Assembly: GCA_964440295.1 (NCBI GenBank)
Contig: CAYTRT010000003.1
Coordinates: 1-63,987, forward strand
DNA length: 63,987 bases
Origin: CALIKS01 sp964440295
GTDB taxonomy: Archaea > Thermoproteota > Nitrososphaeria_A > Caldarchaeales > Calditenuaceae
Reading direction: 5' to 3'
Shown: positions 50,941 to 60,700 of the stretch, piece after piece
How the letters are laid out: each line of letters begins with the position of its first letter
How positions within the stretch are numbered: the stretch's first letter is position 1
Made by a program: the position numbers and the translations under genes
Notes under the pieces: generated by a model
Databases searched by the model: none
What the model was told of the DNA's origin: nothing
The model's input: the letters and a program-made list of their open reading frames with translations, nothing else

Positions 50941-52119
50941 TTAGAATGGCTCGACTCTATATTTTTCTAGTGTTTTTTCATTTAGTTTGAATCCTAGTCC
51001 TGGCTTTGTTGGGACTTCTATGTAGCCATCTTTAGGAGCCGGTGTGGGTATAAGCAATTCAGATATTAATGGCGAGTAGGGATGAGGACTTGGCATCTCG
51101 ATGTACGGCATGTTTGGTACGACAGCAGCGACGTGAATCTCTGCTGCTACACCAATCATCCATGCGTATGAATGAGGTATGCAGAGTTTTCCCTTCTCGT
51201 ATGCCATGGAAGCGATCCTGAGCATCTCTGTTATTCCGCCTGTCCTAACTGCACTAGGCTGAACCACATCTACTCGTCCTCTCTCGATTAATTCTTTAAA
51301 CTCAAACCGCGTCGTGAACCCTCCGTCTCCGCAGGCTATACGTGTCTCGACTGAGTCTGCTAGCATTGCATATGCTTCCAGTGAGTCAGGCGGGAGTGGC
51401 GCCTCGACGAAATAAATGTTGTATGGCTCGATCGCTCTTATGCTTGACAATGCCCTTGTATAATCATTCCATATGTACTGAACATCTATCATTAGGTCTC
51501 TTTTATTGCCTATTGCTTCTCTTGCTGCCTGAACTAATTCAACATCGTGTCTCACGTCTTTTCGGCCGAATCCCCCCTCGCTCTCCTCTAGTTTGACTGC
51601 GTCGAAGCCGGCGCTGACCGCTAATGACAAGTTTCTCTTTACTTCTTCGGGTGTACTTCCAGAGGGGTAAACCGTAGCGTAGGGTTTTACCTTTTGCCTG
51701 GGCCCCATGATGTCGCGGTCTGGACGCGCGACGTTGCATGCGCTCCATATCAGCTCATAGACCGGTCTTCCTAGAAGTTTTCCTTTAATGTCCCATAGCG
51801 CAGTATCAATGGCCGTCAATATTGCTATGCCTGCCCCTCTCCTCCCATAAAGCCACATGCTTGCATACATTTTATGCCACAGCCGCTCAACATTCATTGG
51901 GTCTTCGCCTAGTAGAACTCTCTCCAGTCCACCTTGATAGTATCCGGCGACCTCCCACTCTTTTGTCTTAACGAACGCCAAGGCTATCATCGCTGGAATT
52001 TCTGCTTGACCTATGCCCTCAACACCCTCATCAGTATGTACACGTATTATGCATGCACTCTTAACAACTTCTGCCTCAGGTGCATAAAGAGGTATAACTT
52101 CAACCTCAGTTATCTTCAT
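50941..52119 (-). CDS. Second enolase-superfamily enzyme (MR/MLE group)
   Basis: The 392-residue protein has the capping domain (MKITEVEVIPLYAPE; TDEGVEGIGQAEIPA) and barrel with ligands in MIDVQYIWND (Asp), FVEAPLPPDS (Glu) and ACGDGGFTT. The last is Asp where the other enzyme and most relatives have Glu (GE). The second-strand motif is FDAVKLEES and the late His is in CIPHSYAW. It is divergent in detail from the enzyme at 48325, so it is not a recent copy. It probably acts on a different sugar acid or epimer in the same pathway. Confidence 0.83.
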   Translation of the reverse strand: MKITEVEVIPLYAPEAEVVKSACIIRVHTDEGVEGIGQAEIPAMIALAFVKTKEWEVAGYYQGGLERVLLGEDPMNVERLWHKMYASMWLYGRRGAGIAILTAIDTALWDIKGKLLGRPVYELIWSACNVARPDRDIMGPRQKVKPYATVYPSGSTPEEVKRNLSLAVSAGFDAVKLEESEGGFGRKDVRHDVELVQAAREAIGNKRDLMIDVQYIWNDYTRALSSIRAIEPYNIYFVEAPLPPDSLEAYAMLADSVETRIACGDGGFTTRFEFKELIERGRVDVVQPSAVRTGGITEMLRIASMAYEKGKLCIPHSYAWMIGVAAEIHVAAVVPNMPYIEMPSPHPYSPLISELLIPTPAPKDGYIEVPTKPGLGFKLNEKTLEKYRVEPF

Positions 52120-52178
52120 GAAGAATAGTCTGCTTATTCCTTTTTATAAGGCTTAAACAGTTTAAACTAGGCTGATAG

Positions 52179-52913
52179 ATGGACCTTGCTGAGGCGTTAG
52201 AAAAAATAATGAGTGGTTTAAGCTCCGGCAGAACAATAATAGTTGTCGGTAGTATGCATGCCCACTACGCGGGCCGATCGACAAGCTGGCTAGCAGAAGG
52301 AGACAGGCTACTTATAATCAAGAGTGACAAATCGATTCTTATACATAGACCAACTGGATACGAGCCAGTTAACTGGCAGCCGCCCGGAGTAGTGATAAAT
52401 GCCCAAATTACCGAGGAGGGGCTCGTATTGGAGTGTAGCCGAAAATCACCGCCAGAAATTCTAAGAATAGTAATAACAGAGGTTTACTCGGCTGAGTCTT
52501 ATAGATTGGTTGACAACGGTGAATTCATTATTCATGCTAGGGAAGAAGACATGAAGGCTGCCATAATTAACTCGCCCGACATAGTTGAGCCAGGACTTAG
52601 AATAGTCGAAACCGAAAGAAGAATTGGCGACGAATACATAGACATACTCGCGGTAGATTCTTCTGGTCAAATCGTCATAATTGAGATAAAGCGTAAAAGA
52701 GCGACTCGTCGAGACGTTGAACAGATAGTTAATTATGCTACTCAAGTTGAAAAAGAATTGGGAAGAAAACCTAGAAAGATTTTGGTGGCTCCGTCCATAT
52801 CAAAGGAAGCAGCATCCCTAAGCATGGTATTAAGAGTAGAATACAAATGCTTCTCGCCTAGACTTGCATACGAGATACTCTCAAAAAAGAAGGGACTAGA
52901 TAGGTTTCTTTAG
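52179..52913 (+). CDS. nucS: NucS/EndoMS endonuclease
   Basis: The 244-residue protein has the two domains of archaeal NucS: an N-terminal DNA-binding half (RTIIVVGSMHAHYAGRSTSW, RLLIIKSDKSILIHRPTGYE, EPVNWQPPG) and a RecB-like nuclease half with IDILAVDSSGQIVIIEIKRKRATRRDVEQ (Asp, Glu-x-Lys). The tail GLDRFL may bind PCNA. It cuts both strands at mismatches or at branched DNA. Its promoter lies in the 59 nt shared with the divergent enolase gene. Confidence 0.92.
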   Translation: MDLAEALEKIMSGLSSGRTIIVVGSMHAHYAGRSTSWLAEGDRLLIIKSDKSILIHRPTGYEPVNWQPPGVVINAQITEEGLVLECSRKSPPEILRIVITEVYSAESYRLVDNGEFIIHAREEDMKAAIINSPDIVEPGLRIVETERRIGDEYIDILAVDSSGQIVIIEIKRKRATRRDVEQIVNYATQVEKELGRKPRKILVAPSISKEAASLSMVLRVEYKCFSPRLAYEILSKKKGLDRFL

Positions 52914-52967
52914 AGCCCGGCGAAAAGGCTTAATTTAAGTTGTTAAATTTAATATCGTTGGGGTGAG

Positions 52968-54446
52968 TTGTCTCATAATTCATCCTCGATCGGATTTACT
53001 TTACTTCAACAACTCGTTCTAGGCCCTAGGCAGCGTCTCTTACTGAGACTGGGCTTTTTAAGATGCAGTAAATGTAAATCCAGACCCATAGATATTCTTT
53101 TTGATGAATACTTGGGAAAACACCGTCAAGCATGTATAAGATGCCGATCAATAGTCTCTGTCCTCCACTTTTTCATCGACCTTGCATTAAGGATGATGCA
53201 TGTATCAAGCGAGTCTCTAGGCAAGGCTTTAGAGACGCCATATTGGAGAAAAGGAATTACAGCAACTTTAAAGGGAATTGCATATTTCGGCGCAAACAAG
53301 CCAATAACTACAGGTGCTCCACTATTTGTTGTGTGGAACTTCACGAATAGATGCAATTTAAGGTGTAAACACTGCTATCAGAATGCTGGCCCATCCCTAG
53401 CAAATGAGCTAAACACCAATGAGGCATTAAACGTTGTGAAGGATCTCTCTGAATCAGACGTATCATCAATTGCCTTCTCAGGAGGCGAACCACTACTTAG
53501 ACAGGATTTCTTCAAAGTAGCTAGCTATGCGAAGGACTGCGGAATGTATGTTTCTGTAGCAACGAATGGTACATTAATCACTAGAGAAGTCGCAAAGAAG
53601 CTATCAAAGACTGTGCACTACGTCGAGATAAGTCTAGATGGAGCGTCTCCTGAAGTTCATGACAACTTTAGAGGTGTCCCCGGCAGTTGGGAGAGATCAG
53701 TGGCTGGGATTAGACACCTCATAGATGAAGGAGTAACGGTTGGCGTTGCTACAACAGCGACTAAAAGCAACATTAATGAGATTCACAAAATAATCGACCT
53801 GACAGAACAGCTAGGCGCAGATTACTTCATATGTTTTAATTTTATACCGACTGGAAGAGGCCAAGAAATAATAAAGTCGGATCTCTCGCCAGTTGAGAGA
53901 GAAGAACTGATCATAAGTCTCTATACGAGAATGGTCAAAAACATGTTGATGAAGAAGAAAACTCAAATCTATAGTACTGCTCCCCAGTTTGCCAGGGTCG
54001 GCTTGGAGACACAAAAGAAGTTAATGAACGAACTCCGTGGAATTTCCTCAGACTATAGCCCAGTTATCCCGGCGACTCATTATGCAAATCTGCCGGGACT
54101 AACGTTTGAGACTGCGGAGTTTATAGGTGGTTGTGGGGCTGGTCGTGTATATGCAGCTTTAAGTCCGGAGGGAGATGTACAGCCCTGCGTATTCATGCCA
54201 ATCAAGCTTGGTAATCTTAGGAAACAGAGATTTGAGCACATCTGGCTCCACTCACCTGTTTTAAACAAGCTGAGAAATAGAGATAAGTTGAAGGGGGGCT
54301 GCAGCATCTGTCCGTACAAATACGTATGCGGAGGCTGCAGGGCGAGAGCGTATGGATATTTCGGAGACTACCTCATGCATGATCCCGGATGCATTAGGAG
54401 AATAACCCAAGATAGTCTCGAGCAGGCCCAGCTGATAAAAGCATAG
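52968..54446 (+). CDS. Radical SAM/SPASM enzyme with an N-terminal zinc-like motif
   Basis: The 492-residue protein has a radical SAM core with CNLRCKHC (Cys129, Cys133, Cys136), FSGGEPLL and ISLDGASPEVHD, and a C-terminal SPASM iron-sulfur region with CSICPYKYVCGGCRARAYGY and a final PGC. The first 65 residues are an extra domain with CSKCKS and CIRCRS, likely a zinc site. Relatives include heme-decarboxylating AhbD-like and PqqE/tungsten-cofactor maturases. No small peptide precursor gene flanks it. Start is TTG 52968. Substrate unknown. Confidence 0.85.
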   Translation: MSHNSSSIGFTLLQQLVLGPRQRLLLRLGFLRCSKCKSRPIDILFDEYLGKHRQACIRCRSIVSVLHFFIDLALRMMHVSSESLGKALETPYWRKGITATLKGIAYFGANKPITTGAPLFVVWNFTNRCNLRCKHCYQNAGPSLANELNTNEALNVVKDLSESDVSSIAFSGGEPLLRQDFFKVASYAKDCGMYVSVATNGTLITREVAKKLSKTVHYVEISLDGASPEVHDNFRGVPGSWERSVAGIRHLIDEGVTVGVATTATKSNINEIHKIIDLTEQLGADYFICFNFIPTGRGQEIIKSDLSPVEREELIISLYTRMVKNMLMKKKTQIYSTAPQFARVGLETQKKLMNELRGISSDYSPVIPATHYANLPGLTFETAEFIGGCGAGRVYAALSPEGDVQPCVFMPIKLGNLRKQRFEHIWLHSPVLNKLRNRDKLKGGCSICPYKYVCGGCRARAYGYFGDYLMHDPGCIRRITQDSLEQAQLIKA

Positions 54447-54466
54447 GTCAAAAATGCTTAGCTGAG

Positions 54467-55699
54467 CTAGAAGAGTGTTGCCTTCCCCTCAAGTACCAGC
54501 TCAGTTATCTTAGTGATGTTTCTAAGCTCGCTCAGCAAGATCTCTGATGCTTCATACTTTATTGCTGAATTGATTGGACGGGATGGAATATACTGAATAG
54601 ATATTGAAAGGGGCTGGTCTATTCTTCTGCCTATCTGTGAAAGTAGCCTAACGTAAATTTCCTCGAAGGCGCCAGTCTCCTTATAGATCCTATCGGCTAT
54701 CTTGAAGGCAATCACGTTGTATATTTTTCCAACATGTGATATTGAGTTCTTGCCGGCTGTCGCCTCCAGTGACATTTGCCTGTTGGGAGTTATGAGTCCA
54801 GACGCCCTATTTCCTCTCCCAGTGTTTCCGTCGTCTCCACGCTCTGCGGATGTCCCAGTAACGGTCAGGTATATTGAGCTGTTCTCGGGGTCTCCTTTAA
54901 TGATCTTGTCTGCAGTATTGACATACACGTCTACTGAAAAGTTTTCCATGAGCTTGACGGCTAGGTTAGATACTCTTTCAGCTATCTCATCCTTTACGGA
55001 CTCGTAGTGATCTAGGTCTGGAGTTAAGTGTGAGACTATTCCATCAGCAACCGTCAACACTACCTTGTCCTTCATCCTGATTCCCATAACCTTACAATCT
55101 TCACCGCTTTCTTTAACGATGGCTTTGAATTTCGGCGAATTGATCATTCGTTCAGTCTCTAGTACCAGATTCTCTAGAGGAGTAAACGGTGCAAATCCTA
55201 CGCCAAACGAAGTATCATTTGCCAGCGGAACCTCCGACTCCGACTCAACAACATTGATTAAGTCTTCGCTTCCTTGCCGAATCTTGTAGTCTATGACTAC
55301 GTGTTTATCTGGATCTAGGAACCTGAAGTTGTTCTTTATGAAGTTTTTTACGGCTTCTCGAACAATCTCACCTATGGGAACGTCATGTCTCTCGCCGTGC
55401 GCATTTACATAAAGAGTTGCGCGTCCAGCTATCAATATGTATATCGGCTCGTCTACTGTTCCTCCGCCCAGTCTCGGCGTGGCTTTCCCGCCGACTAGGA
55501 GTCCCTTGTCTAGGTTGTGGTGAAGTATCCTCCCGAATTTTTCTATGTAGTATTTTGACAGCGCTACGCTTGACGCTTCGCAGGCAGCGTCAATTATGTA
55601 GTCTGGGTGTCCGAGTCCTTTTCTCTCTACTATCTCGACGGCCTGCTTACTTACGGGCAGCCCCCTTATCCGCTCGAATATTATCTTGGTTTTCTGCAT
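54467..55699 (-). CDS. mat: Archaeal S-adenosylmethionine synthetase
   Basis: The 410-residue protein belongs to the archaeal MAT type (PF01941), not the bacterial MetK type: VERKGLGHPDYIIDAACEASS, LLVGGKATPRLGGGTVDEPI, TGTSAERGDDGNTGRGNR and NSISHVGKIYNVIA. It makes SAM from methionine and ATP for methylation, radical SAM chemistry and polyamine synthesis. The MTA phosphorylase at 61029 recycles a product of SAM use. It follows lsm on the same strand by 71 nt. Confidence 0.96.
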   Translation of the reverse strand: MQKTKIIFERIRGLPVSKQAVEIVERKGLGHPDYIIDAACEASSVALSKYYIEKFGRILHHNLDKGLLVGGKATPRLGGGTVDEPIYILIAGRATLYVNAHGERHDVPIGEIVREAVKNFIKNNFRFLDPDKHVVIDYKIRQGSEDLINVVESESEVPLANDTSFGVGFAPFTPLENLVLETERMINSPKFKAIVKESGEDCKVMGIRMKDKVVLTVADGIVSHLTPDLDHYESVKDEIAERVSNLAVKLMENFSVDVYVNTADKIIKGDPENSSIYLTVTGTSAERGDDGNTGRGNRASGLITPNRQMSLEATAGKNSISHVGKIYNVIAFKIADRIYKETGAFEEIYVRLLSQIGRRIDQPLSISIQYIPSRPINSAIKYEASEILLSELRNITKITELVLEGKATLF

Positions 55700-55770
55700 G
55701 TCGTTTCCTTCAGTTGGCAGATCAAGGCAGTATTTAAGAGCAATTCAAACATTAACACTCGTAAAAGGTG

Positions 55771-56013
55771 TTATTCTGAGTATTCGAGCTGAATGTACAT
55801 TATGTTATTGCCCCTGATTAGAATGTAGGGATAGTTTGCCCTCCTGTCATTGTTGTAGAATTCCGTCGCCTTCTCAAGCACTAGATTCATGTAGTTATCA
55901 GTCTCGACCATGATGCCGCTATATGTCACTTCATTTTTCAGCGTGACCTTTACAGGCTTATTGATGTATTTCCTAATTAATGTAAGCGGCTTTACTCCGA
56001 ACTCATTGCTCAA
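55771..56013 (-). CDS. lsm: Sm-like (Lsm) RNA-binding protein
   Basis: The 80-residue Sm fold has Sm1 (INKPVKVTLKNEVTYSGIMVETDNYMNLVLEKA) and Sm2 (YILIRGNNIMYIQ) motifs; RGNN is the uridine-binding loop. It would form a six- or seven-membered ring that binds U-rich RNA. It starts with TTG at 56013, since the nearby ATG is out of frame, and a perfect 11-bp hairpin begins only 3 nt upstream, where it would cover the ribosome-binding region. Confidence 0.9.
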   Translation of the reverse strand: MSNEFGVKPLTLIRKYINKPVKVTLKNEVTYSGIMVETDNYMNLVLEKATEFYNNDRRANYPYILIRGNNIMYIQLEYSE

Positions 56014-56015
56014 CT

Positions 56016-56043
56016 CGATGTTCAGATATTGTTCTGAACATCG
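56016..56043 (-). promoter_or_regulatory. Perfect 11-bp hairpin immediately upstream of lsm
   Basis: CGATGTTCAGA at 56016-56026 and TCTGAACATCG at 56033-56043 are exact reverse complements around a 6-nt loop (TATTGT plus strand, ACAATA in RNA). It lies between the stop of the zinc-ribbon gene (56057) and the TTG start of lsm (56013), so it may control translation of lsm or end part of the transcript. No T tract follows, which argues against a simple terminator. Confidence 0.6.
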
Positions 56044-56056
56044 CTAATTTAAGCAT

Positions 56057-56620
56057 TTACTTGAAAATCCTTGAAGCCAAGTCAGGAGGTATCTCGAGCT
56101 CGCTGAAACACAGTCCACAGATATATACATTGTCTCCTAGCTTGGCAGCTCTCGATAAATCGCCTCCGCATACGGGGCAGGCTTTCTCAGGGTTGTTTAC
56201 TATCTCAATTACAGCGCCACACTTACTACAGCTTGTGGACCCCAATGGCAACGATTGGCCGCAAGAAAGGCAAATAATCGTTGTACCCGCAGTTTTAACC
56301 TTGATCAGAGATGCTTCCTTGACTTGTTCACTTCCTGTTTCTTTTGCAACGTTAGAGATATCAGGGACGTCCTGCGTAGAATCTATGACTCTGGGCACCT
56401 CCTCCTCAACTTTGTAGGTACCAGACTCGGCAATCTCAAGCTCTCTAAGCCGAGCCTGCATCTCGGCCTGCCTAATCATCTCTCTAATACCTCCCCTAAA
56501 TATCACGAGACCACTAATTGTTACTGGAGCGCCACATATAGCGAGCAGTAAATAAAGTGGGACCTCTGGGAAAATTTCTTGGCTGAGGATAGGGCCTATT
56601 CCCTGCTCTGCAACAGCCAT
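56057..56620 (-). CDS. Membrane protein with two C-terminal zinc ribbons; start possibly a CTG upstream
   Basis: From ATG 56620 the protein has one membrane helix (about 19-40), a charged helix (RQAEMQARLRELEIAE) and two zinc ribbons (CLSCGQSLPLGSTSCSKCG; CPVCGGDLSR with CGLCF). The frame stays open upstream to a CTG at 56698, preceded at 8 nt by GGGGGTG, and would add a plausible second membrane helix (LGLLISGVGLGVTLIPTLIY). No ATG, GTG or TTG exists in that stretch. Two helices would make better sense of the topology. It is first in an apparent run with lsm and mat. Function unknown. Confidence 0.65.
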   Translation of the reverse strand: MAVAEQGIGPILSQEIFPEVPLYLLLAICGAPVTISGLVIFRGGIREMIRQAEMQARLRELEIAESGTYKVEEEVPRVIDSTQDVPDISNVAKETGSEQVKEASLIKVKTAGTTIICLSCGQSLPLGSTSCSKCGAVIEIVNNPEKACPVCGGDLSRAAKLGDNVYICGLCFSELEIPPDLASRIFK

Positions 56621-56793
56621 GTAGATAAGCGTAGGGATAAGCGTAACACCAAGCCCTACACCAGAGATCAGCAGTCCCAGCGAGGTCTTTGACAGCAGCC
56701 TAGTTTCACCCCCTTAACCCCAGTAATGGTGAATATTAAAGTATATTTCATAATTCGTCTAGACCGTCAAGACCAAAACTAACAAAAATTATT

Positions 56794-57756
56794 TTACTGT
56801 CCTCTATGTTCACGTAGCATATTTAAAAATCTCTTAACGTATTTAGTCTTGTCAAGTAATACGTGGTGTCTCTTTGCGAAGAAATCAACTATGTTCGACA
56901 CGTCGCGCTCTAAGTATTTCTCAGCCATCCTATGAGATGGCTTAACCCACTGTGGCCAGTCAATTATAATTATCTCTTCATTATCTCTCAACAACACGTT
57001 GTAGGCGCTTAGGTCGCAGTGAATCACTCCCGCATCCACTGCCAACTCGATAGAGTCTATTATATGTTCGAAGACCTTCTTGGGTCTTGGAATATCTTTA
57101 ATCTTTGGGAGTGGATCGCCATCAATCAACGACGTGACTATCACATGTCTATTCCTAGCTATTGGTTGTGGTGTGGGAACGTTGTTTGAAGATAAAATTC
57201 TGAGAGCTTCTATCTCCTTCGCGGCCGTCCTCTTAGAAGCCTCCAAATAGTTCGGATGACTAATATCTACGGCTCTAAATCGCCTATACTTTTTTATGCT
57301 CATTTTCCCAACCCTATAAAACTTAACGGCAACCACGTTTTTCTCAGCAGTCATGCCAGTGTAGACCTCCGCCTCCTTCCCAACGCCTATCCTTGAGCCG
57401 ATGAAGCTTAAGATGCCTCTCCTCGAGAGGGCGACGAGAGCAAGCGCATCAAGTCCGTTAAAGTTGAGTGTATATCCCTTTTCTCTACCCATCGGTGCCC
57501 ATATTAGGCGCATAGAGTGAAGCTCCTCTATGATCTTACCTACATAATCCCGCGACTCTCCAGCCCTGCCTACTATTTGATCAATGGAGACAACATAGTT
57601 TGAACGCATCAAGTCCTCTATAGATCTAAGTATCTTTACGTGGTCGTCGGTCATCTTTGCAACATAGCTGGCAATGTCTTTCAAATATGCTCCAACATTA
57701 TCTCTACTGAAGGTAGTTAAATATTGTTTTAGCTTTAGGTTTTGGTTTTTATGCAT
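56794..57756 (-). CDS. rio2: RIO2 serine protein kinase
   Basis: I start at ATG 57756 (MHKNQNLKLKQYL), which overlaps the 3' end of ileS by 22 nt; a longer frame upstream runs deeper into ileS. The N-terminal 95 residues are the winged helix particular to RIO2, followed by the kinase with SRIGVGKEAEVYTG as P-loop, VVAVKFYRVG (Lys), VIHCDLSAYNVLL (catalytic Asp) and IIIIDWPQWV (metal Asp). RIO2 helps final maturation of the 30S subunit. Being read after ileS on the same strand, it is probably coexpressed. Confidence 0.93.
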   Translation of the reverse strand: MHKNQNLKLKQYLTTFSRDNVGAYLKDIASYVAKMTDDHVKILRSIEDLMRSNYVVSIDQIVGRAGESRDYVGKIIEELHSMRLIWAPMGREKGYTLNFNGLDALALVALSRRGILSFIGSRIGVGKEAEVYTGMTAEKNVVAVKFYRVGKMSIKKYRRFRAVDISHPNYLEASKRTAAKEIEALRILSSNNVPTPQPIARNRHVIVTSLIDGDPLPKIKDIPRPKKVFEHIIDSIELAVDAGVIHCDLSAYNVLLRDNEEIIIIDWPQWVKPSHRMAEKYLERDVSNIVDFFAKRHHVLLDKTKYVKRFLNMLREHRGQ

Positions 57757-60700
57757 ATAGTAACTTGTCCATCCTCGATTTTCCACTCCTTTACATATCC
57801 TTCATCAGGCCTGGGCGGCTCTCTTAGGAATTCGAGCCTCGTCCTAGTCTCTTCTTCGATGTAGTCAGTCATCTGCCTAATACTATCTCTAATTATTGGC
57901 GAGCCAGGATATATCAGGCATTGGACCTCCTGCGTAATCTCAAGTTTTAGTTCTTTCCTCATGACTTGTATCCGTCTTATCAATTCATTAGATATCGATA
58001 CGGCTTTAAGTTTCTCATCCATCCTAAGATCTATGTATACTCTTGCAAACCTCCCCTCACTCATCACCAAATATTCAGGAAGACCTTCAGTAAACACCAC
58101 GTCCCCCTCCTCTAGTTCGAAGATCGATTTATCAGGCAAGACAAGCTCATACTTCTTACCAGCCTCAAAGGCACTAGCCACCTCGCGCGACCTCACGTTT
58201 TTCAGCGCCTCTACTACGAGTGGTAGACGTTTGCCAGCCTTAGGACCAAGTCTAGACATTACGGGCTCAACTCTTATAATGATTTCTGCAGGAGACTTAG
58301 AGGGTTCCAAGACTTCTAGAGAGAAACAGTTGACCTGTCTTGCCAGATAGTTCTTAAACTTCTCGCATGCAGCCTTGACTCTAGCCGTGTTGGGAGAGAC
58401 TATTACTCTCGAGACGGGCCATCGCAATTTTCTTTTGGCGCGCTGCCTAGCGTTTAGCGAGGCTGAGATTACATCCTCTACTATCTGCATTGAGTCCTCT
58501 AGCTCCTGATCAACTAATTCCTCGTCGGGCCTAGGCCAGCTGTTAAAGTTAACACTTTCAGGCATGTTTCTTGTCCTGAGAACTTGGTAGAGATATTCGG
58601 ATATGTAGGGAGCAAATACTGAGAGCACGACTAGATAACGTATAAGGACATAGTGGAGCGCGGCATACGAAGCCAGCTTCTGGAGCGTCCGTTCTTCGGA
58701 CCAGAACCTCCTCCTAACACCTCTTACATAAGTCCTGCTTAGGTCCTCAGAGGCGAATCGTAAAATTGCCCTAGCTGCCTCATGAAACTCGAACCTCTCA
58801 ACAGCGCTTGTCACGTATCTTATAAGCGAATTTATGCGCGAGACTATCCATCTATCTTCTGGCTCTGCATAGGGAAGCATCGCTCCCAATCCCTCTCTCT
58901 CGGGATCATACTTGTCTAGATCGAAGTAGGTCTTGGCAAAGGAAACTACATTCCAGAGGATATTCAGCGTTGACTCGACTTGTTTAATCTCATCTGGATC
59001 AAAGTTGATTGAGTCCCATGGCTGAGCCTTAGAGAGTATGTAAAGCCTAAGGTTGTCAACGCCCCATTTATCAAAAGCCTCTGATGCCCATACGACGTTA
59101 CCGCGGCTTTTAGACATCTTTTTTCCTTCTTTGTCAAGGACGTGCCCCTGATTTAGTACGACTTTGTATGGCGCTTTTCCAAACATCAAGGCAGATGTGA
59201 AGAGAAGAGTGTAGAACCAGCCCCGTGTCTGGTCTATGGCCTCAGTGATGAAGTCATAAGGGAAGAGTCTTTCAAAGAGCTTTTTGTCAGACAGGTAATC
59301 TATACTGGCGAAATGAGCTACGCCTGAGTCAAGCCAAGTATCTAGAACGAATGGCTCCCGCCTCATTTCTCCGCCGCACTCGTTGCATCTGAAGACGAAC
59401 CGGTCCACCCAAGGCCTATGGAGCCTAATTACTGGAGGCTTGACCTCCGCCTGCAGCAGTTCTTCTCTAGAGCCGACTACCTTAATGGCTCCGCACTTCT
59501 CGCATGTCCAGACGTTTAGCGGCGTCCCCCATATCTTGGTCCTAGAGATGCACCAGTCTTCAGCGTTCTCTAACCACTCGCCGAATCGGCTCTCTCCGGC
59601 CCAGGCTGGATACCACTTTACTTTTGCGTTTTCATCAATCATTATCTTTTTTATTCTGTCTACTTTCAGGAACCACTGCCTGCTGGCTAGGTAGATCAGG
59701 GGTGTGCCGCATCTCCAGCAGTGTGGATAGCTATGTATTATTCTGTCGTCGTGGAATAGTAGTCCTTTGTCTCTCAGCGTCTTCAGTATGATTTCTGATG
59801 CGTCTTTGTGGTATAGGTCCTTGAAGCTGCCAGCCTCTGACGTGAAGTATCCCGACTGGTTTATGGGGCATAGTACTGGTAGCCCGTACTTGCGTCCCAG
59901 CTCGAAGTCTTCAGGCCCATGTCCAGGCGCGATGTGAACAAGCCCCGTCCCCTCATCCATAGATACAAACTCAGCTGGGAGGACACTGTGCGCCGGCTCG
60001 ATATGTGTCTGGTGTATTGACACCTCGTCAAGGAGTGGATGGACATATTTTAGGCCGACAAGGTCCTGGCCTACGAGTCTCCTGAGTATTCGGTAGTTCT
60101 TCTGTTTGGATGCCGTTAATACTTTCTCGAGTAGCTTTGCAGCTATAATTAGTTTTTCTCCATCAATGAGAACTTCTAGGTATTCTTCCTCTGGGTGTAC
60201 GGCTACGGCCTCGTTTGCTGGGAGTGTCCAGGGCGTCGTCGTCCAGACTAGTAGGCTTCTACCACTGTTGTCTGCTAGTCTGAACTTCACGTATATGGAG
60301 TAGTCTTCGACTTCTTCGTACCCCTGTGCAAGCTCGTGGGAGGATAATGGCGTTTCACAGCGCGGGCATACTGGTACTACTTTGTAGCTGACGGTCAGGT
60401 CGCCTTCTTCGTATGCTTTCTTTAGGAGGTGCCATACGTGCTCCATGTACCTTTCTTTCCTTGTTTGGTAGGCATTGTCGTAGTCTAGCCATAGCGCGAG
60501 TCTCTCTGAGTCTACTCTCCATCTCTCGATGTAGTAGTCGACTAGCTTGTTCGCCTCTTCGACGAACCTCTCGAGACCTATTTTTTCTTCTATGTCTCTC
60601 TTTGTGAGTCTCTGAAGGCCGAGTTGCTCCATTAGTCTTTTCTCTACTTCTATCTCGGTTGGCAGTCCTTGGCAGTCCCATCCCGCTCTCCGCCAGACAT

